Below, piece after piece: positions 4,895-5,757 of a stretch of DNA of 5,757 bases. The translations under genes were made by a program, and so were the position numbers. Location: positions 1 to 5,757 of the forward strand of contig USEE01000110.1 in NCBI GenBank assembly GCA_900553645.1, written 5' to 3'. Each line of letters opens with the position of its first letter. Positions within the stretch are counted from its first letter, which is position 1. The stretch is from an uncultured Eubacteriales bacterium (lineage in GTDB: Bacteria; Bacillota_A; Clostridia; Christensenellales; Aristaeellaceae). The notes beneath the pieces were generated by a model. That model saw only the letters and a list, made by a program, of their open reading frames with translations. It did not search any database and was not told the origin of the DNA.

Positions 4895-4899
4895 ACTGT
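4882..4899. repeat. Palindrome and direct repeat over the -10 element
   Basis: GATAC-T-GTATC (4882-4892) is a perfect odd palindrome covering part of the -10. ATACTGT occurs twice at a 10-bp interval (4883-4889 and 4893-4899), one helical turn apart. This is a suitable layout for a repressor site; no known operator consensus is recognised. Confidence 0.35.
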
Positions 4900-4913
4900 C
4901 TATCAGAATTTCG

Positions 4914-4918
4914 GGAGG
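4914..4918 (+). promoter_or_regulatory. Ribosome binding site fixing the methyltransferase start
   Basis: GGAGG (part of GGGAGGT) lies ten bases before the ATG at 4929. The slightly long spacing is acceptable and no other start nearby fits. Confidence 0.7.
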
Positions 4919-4928
4919 TCGCTTTAAT

Positions 4929-5678
4929 ATGTGCGCGGACGAATTTGTGCATGACGATGAAACGCTTGAGGAGCTGGGCCGTGGCGGGCTGCGCATTATA
5001 CAGAAGCGGCACGGGTTCCGCTTTGGCACGGACAGCATACTGCTGGCCGACTTTGCTTGCGTGCGCGGTGCGGCACGCGTGGGCGACTTCGGCACGGGCA
5101 GCGCGATACTGCCGCTGCTTATGAGTGACAACGCGCCCCGCGCGACGTTCGATGCGTGGGAGATTCAACCCGAAATCGCGGATATGGCGGCGCGCTGTGT
5201 GGCAATGAACGGGCTTGACGCGCGCATACACGTGCGCACGGGCGACGCGCGCGCGGCCATGCGGGATGTGGGACACGGTACGCTGGACATGGTGGTATGC
5301 AACCCGCCCTACTACCGCGGCGGCACGGGTGACGTGTCGCAGGACGAAACCGCGCGCATAGCCCGGCACGGCGCGCCGGGGCTGGTCGAGGAGCTGATTC
5401 AGGCGGCTGGCAAGGTCGTGCGCTTCGGCGGGCGCGTGTGCATGGTGTACCCGGCCGAGGGGCTGACCGACATAATCTGCGCGCTGAGACAGTCAAAGCT
5501 TGAACCCAAGCGGCTGAGGCTGGTTCAAGCGCGTCCAGGCAGCGTGCCCAGCATAATGCTTATCGACAGCACGCGCGGCGGCAAGCCGGGGCTTAAAGTA
5601 CTGCCTCCGCTGATTTTGGCAAACGAAAACGGCGAGCCTGCTCAGGAGGCCCGCCGAATATACCGGATGGATGAATGA
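4929..5678 (+). CDS. trmN6: tRNA1(Val) (adenine(37)-N6)-methyltransferase, TrmN6/YabB type
   Basis: This is a class I S-adenosylmethionine-dependent methyltransferase of the family that in E. coli (TrmN6/YfiC) methylates N6 of A37 in a valine tRNA. Visible motifs are GFRFGTDSILLADF (29-42), the SAM-binding VGDFGTG (51-57), an acidic strand end at E78 (AWEIQP), D107 before the next strand, and the catalytic NPPYY (125-129), typical of enzymes methylating an exocyclic adenine nitrogen. The length of 249 is normal. The N-terminal 'EELGRGGLRIIQK' stretch (14-26) also matches how these Firmicutes proteins begin. The start at 4929 follows the ribosome binding site; an upstream TTG frame from 4866 would begin inside the promoter. 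The gene is divergent from the flavodiiron gene. In Bacillus its relative yabB sits near rsmI, but no downstream gene is visible here. The exact tRNA substrate is inferred from the family. Confidence 0.88.
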   Translation: MCADEFVHDDETLEELGRGGLRIIQKRHGFRFGTDSILLADFACVRGAARVGDFGTGSAILPLLMSDNAPRATFDAWEIQPEIADMAARCVAMNGLDARIHVRTGDARAAMRDVGHGTLDMVVCNPPYYRGGTGDVSQDETARIARHGAPGLVEELIQAAGKVVRFGGRVCMVYPAEGLTDIICALRQSKLEPKRLRLVQARPGSVPSIMLIDSTRGGKPGLKVLPPLILANENGEPAQEARRIYRMDE

Positions 5679-5757
5679 CCGGGCGCTTATAAAAAGCGTC
5701 GCTTAGAGTGTGTCTCAAGCGGGACAATCCGCAGACCCAAGTGGATTTTTCGTCAGT
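5679..5757. other. Non-coding tail with small hairpins
   Basis: No gene start is visible. CGCTT (5684-5688)/AAGCG (5694-5698) and TGTCTC (5711-5716)/GGGACA (5721-5726, one G-T pair) can form small stems. AATCC (5726-5730)/GGATT (5743-5747) followed by TTT is a weak terminator-like element. None is convincing as the methyltransferase terminator, and the window ends too soon to tell. Confidence 0.4.

Noticed and set aside
4866..4928. Longer methyltransferase start at TTG 4866
   Set aside because: That TTG is the first three bases of the likely -35, there is no ribosome binding site before it, and the ATG at 4929 has one.
4797..5496. Minus-strand frames antisense to the methyltransferase
   Set aside because: They are Arg/Ala/His-rich shadow translations with no start signal. 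The + strand carries the SAM-binding and NPPYY motifs.
5684..5757. Possible mobile-element end or terminator at the right edge
   Set aside because: Only short imperfect stems are present, with no matching terminal repeat, target duplication or transposase in the window.
1..5757. CRISPR array, tRNA or rRNA genes, or insertion sequence
   Set aside because: No regularly spaced repeats, cloverleaf-like sequences, rRNA blocks or transposase motifs were seen on either strand.

Overview
The window looks like chromosomal DNA from an anaerobic Firmicute (Clostridia-like, GC-rich). The evidence is the set of families: a flavodiiron protein with rubredoxin, a Firmicutes-style zinc-finger anti-sigma factor, YajC and a TrmN6/YabB-type methyltransferase. 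Further support comes from strong GGAGG ribosome binding sites and TATAAT-type promoters. Most genes spell isoleucine mainly with ATA despite the high GC content, which hints at a particular lineage. I cannot name a genus from this.

Layout. Positions 1-201 are a non-coding leader with a good housekeeping promoter. yajC (202-669, +), the YajC accessory subunit of the Sec translocase, follows, with an unusual Thr/Asp-rich N-terminal tail. Positions 670-959 hold no credible protein gene but contain several hairpins, two of them followed by T-runs as in intrinsic terminators. A short non-coding RNA could be hidden there. Next is an ECF sigma factor with a TTG start (960-1445, +), overlapping by ATGA a membrane anti-sigma factor with a zinc-binding N-terminus (1442-2494, +). 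A strong, probably bidirectional terminator (2548-2596) separates this pair from genes on the other strand. Those are a 54-residue rubredoxin (2602-2766, -) and a 617-residue flavodiiron protein (2850-4703, -). About 225 bases of promoter region lie between the flavodiiron gene and the divergent TrmN6-type tRNA adenine methyltransferase (4929-5678, +). The last 79 bases carry no recognisable gene.

How the genes work together. The sigma/anti-sigma pair is a self-contained envelope-signalling unit: the anti-sigma should hold the sigma at the membrane until a signal is sensed. The flavodiiron protein and rubredoxin form an oxygen/nitric-oxide detoxification unit. The flavodiiron protein is notable because one chain carries the diiron domain, the flavodoxin domain, a flavin-reductase domain and a short-spaced rubredoxin domain. 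This amounts to a fusion of FprA with its Hrb-type reductase, so it could run from NAD(P)H to O2 or NO by itself. yajC and the tRNA methyltransferase are housekeeping genes with no evident functional link to the rest.

The best candidates for something less ordinary are the fused flavodiiron protein, the hairpin-rich 670-959 gap, and the long polar tail on YajC. No wholly unknown system is evident.
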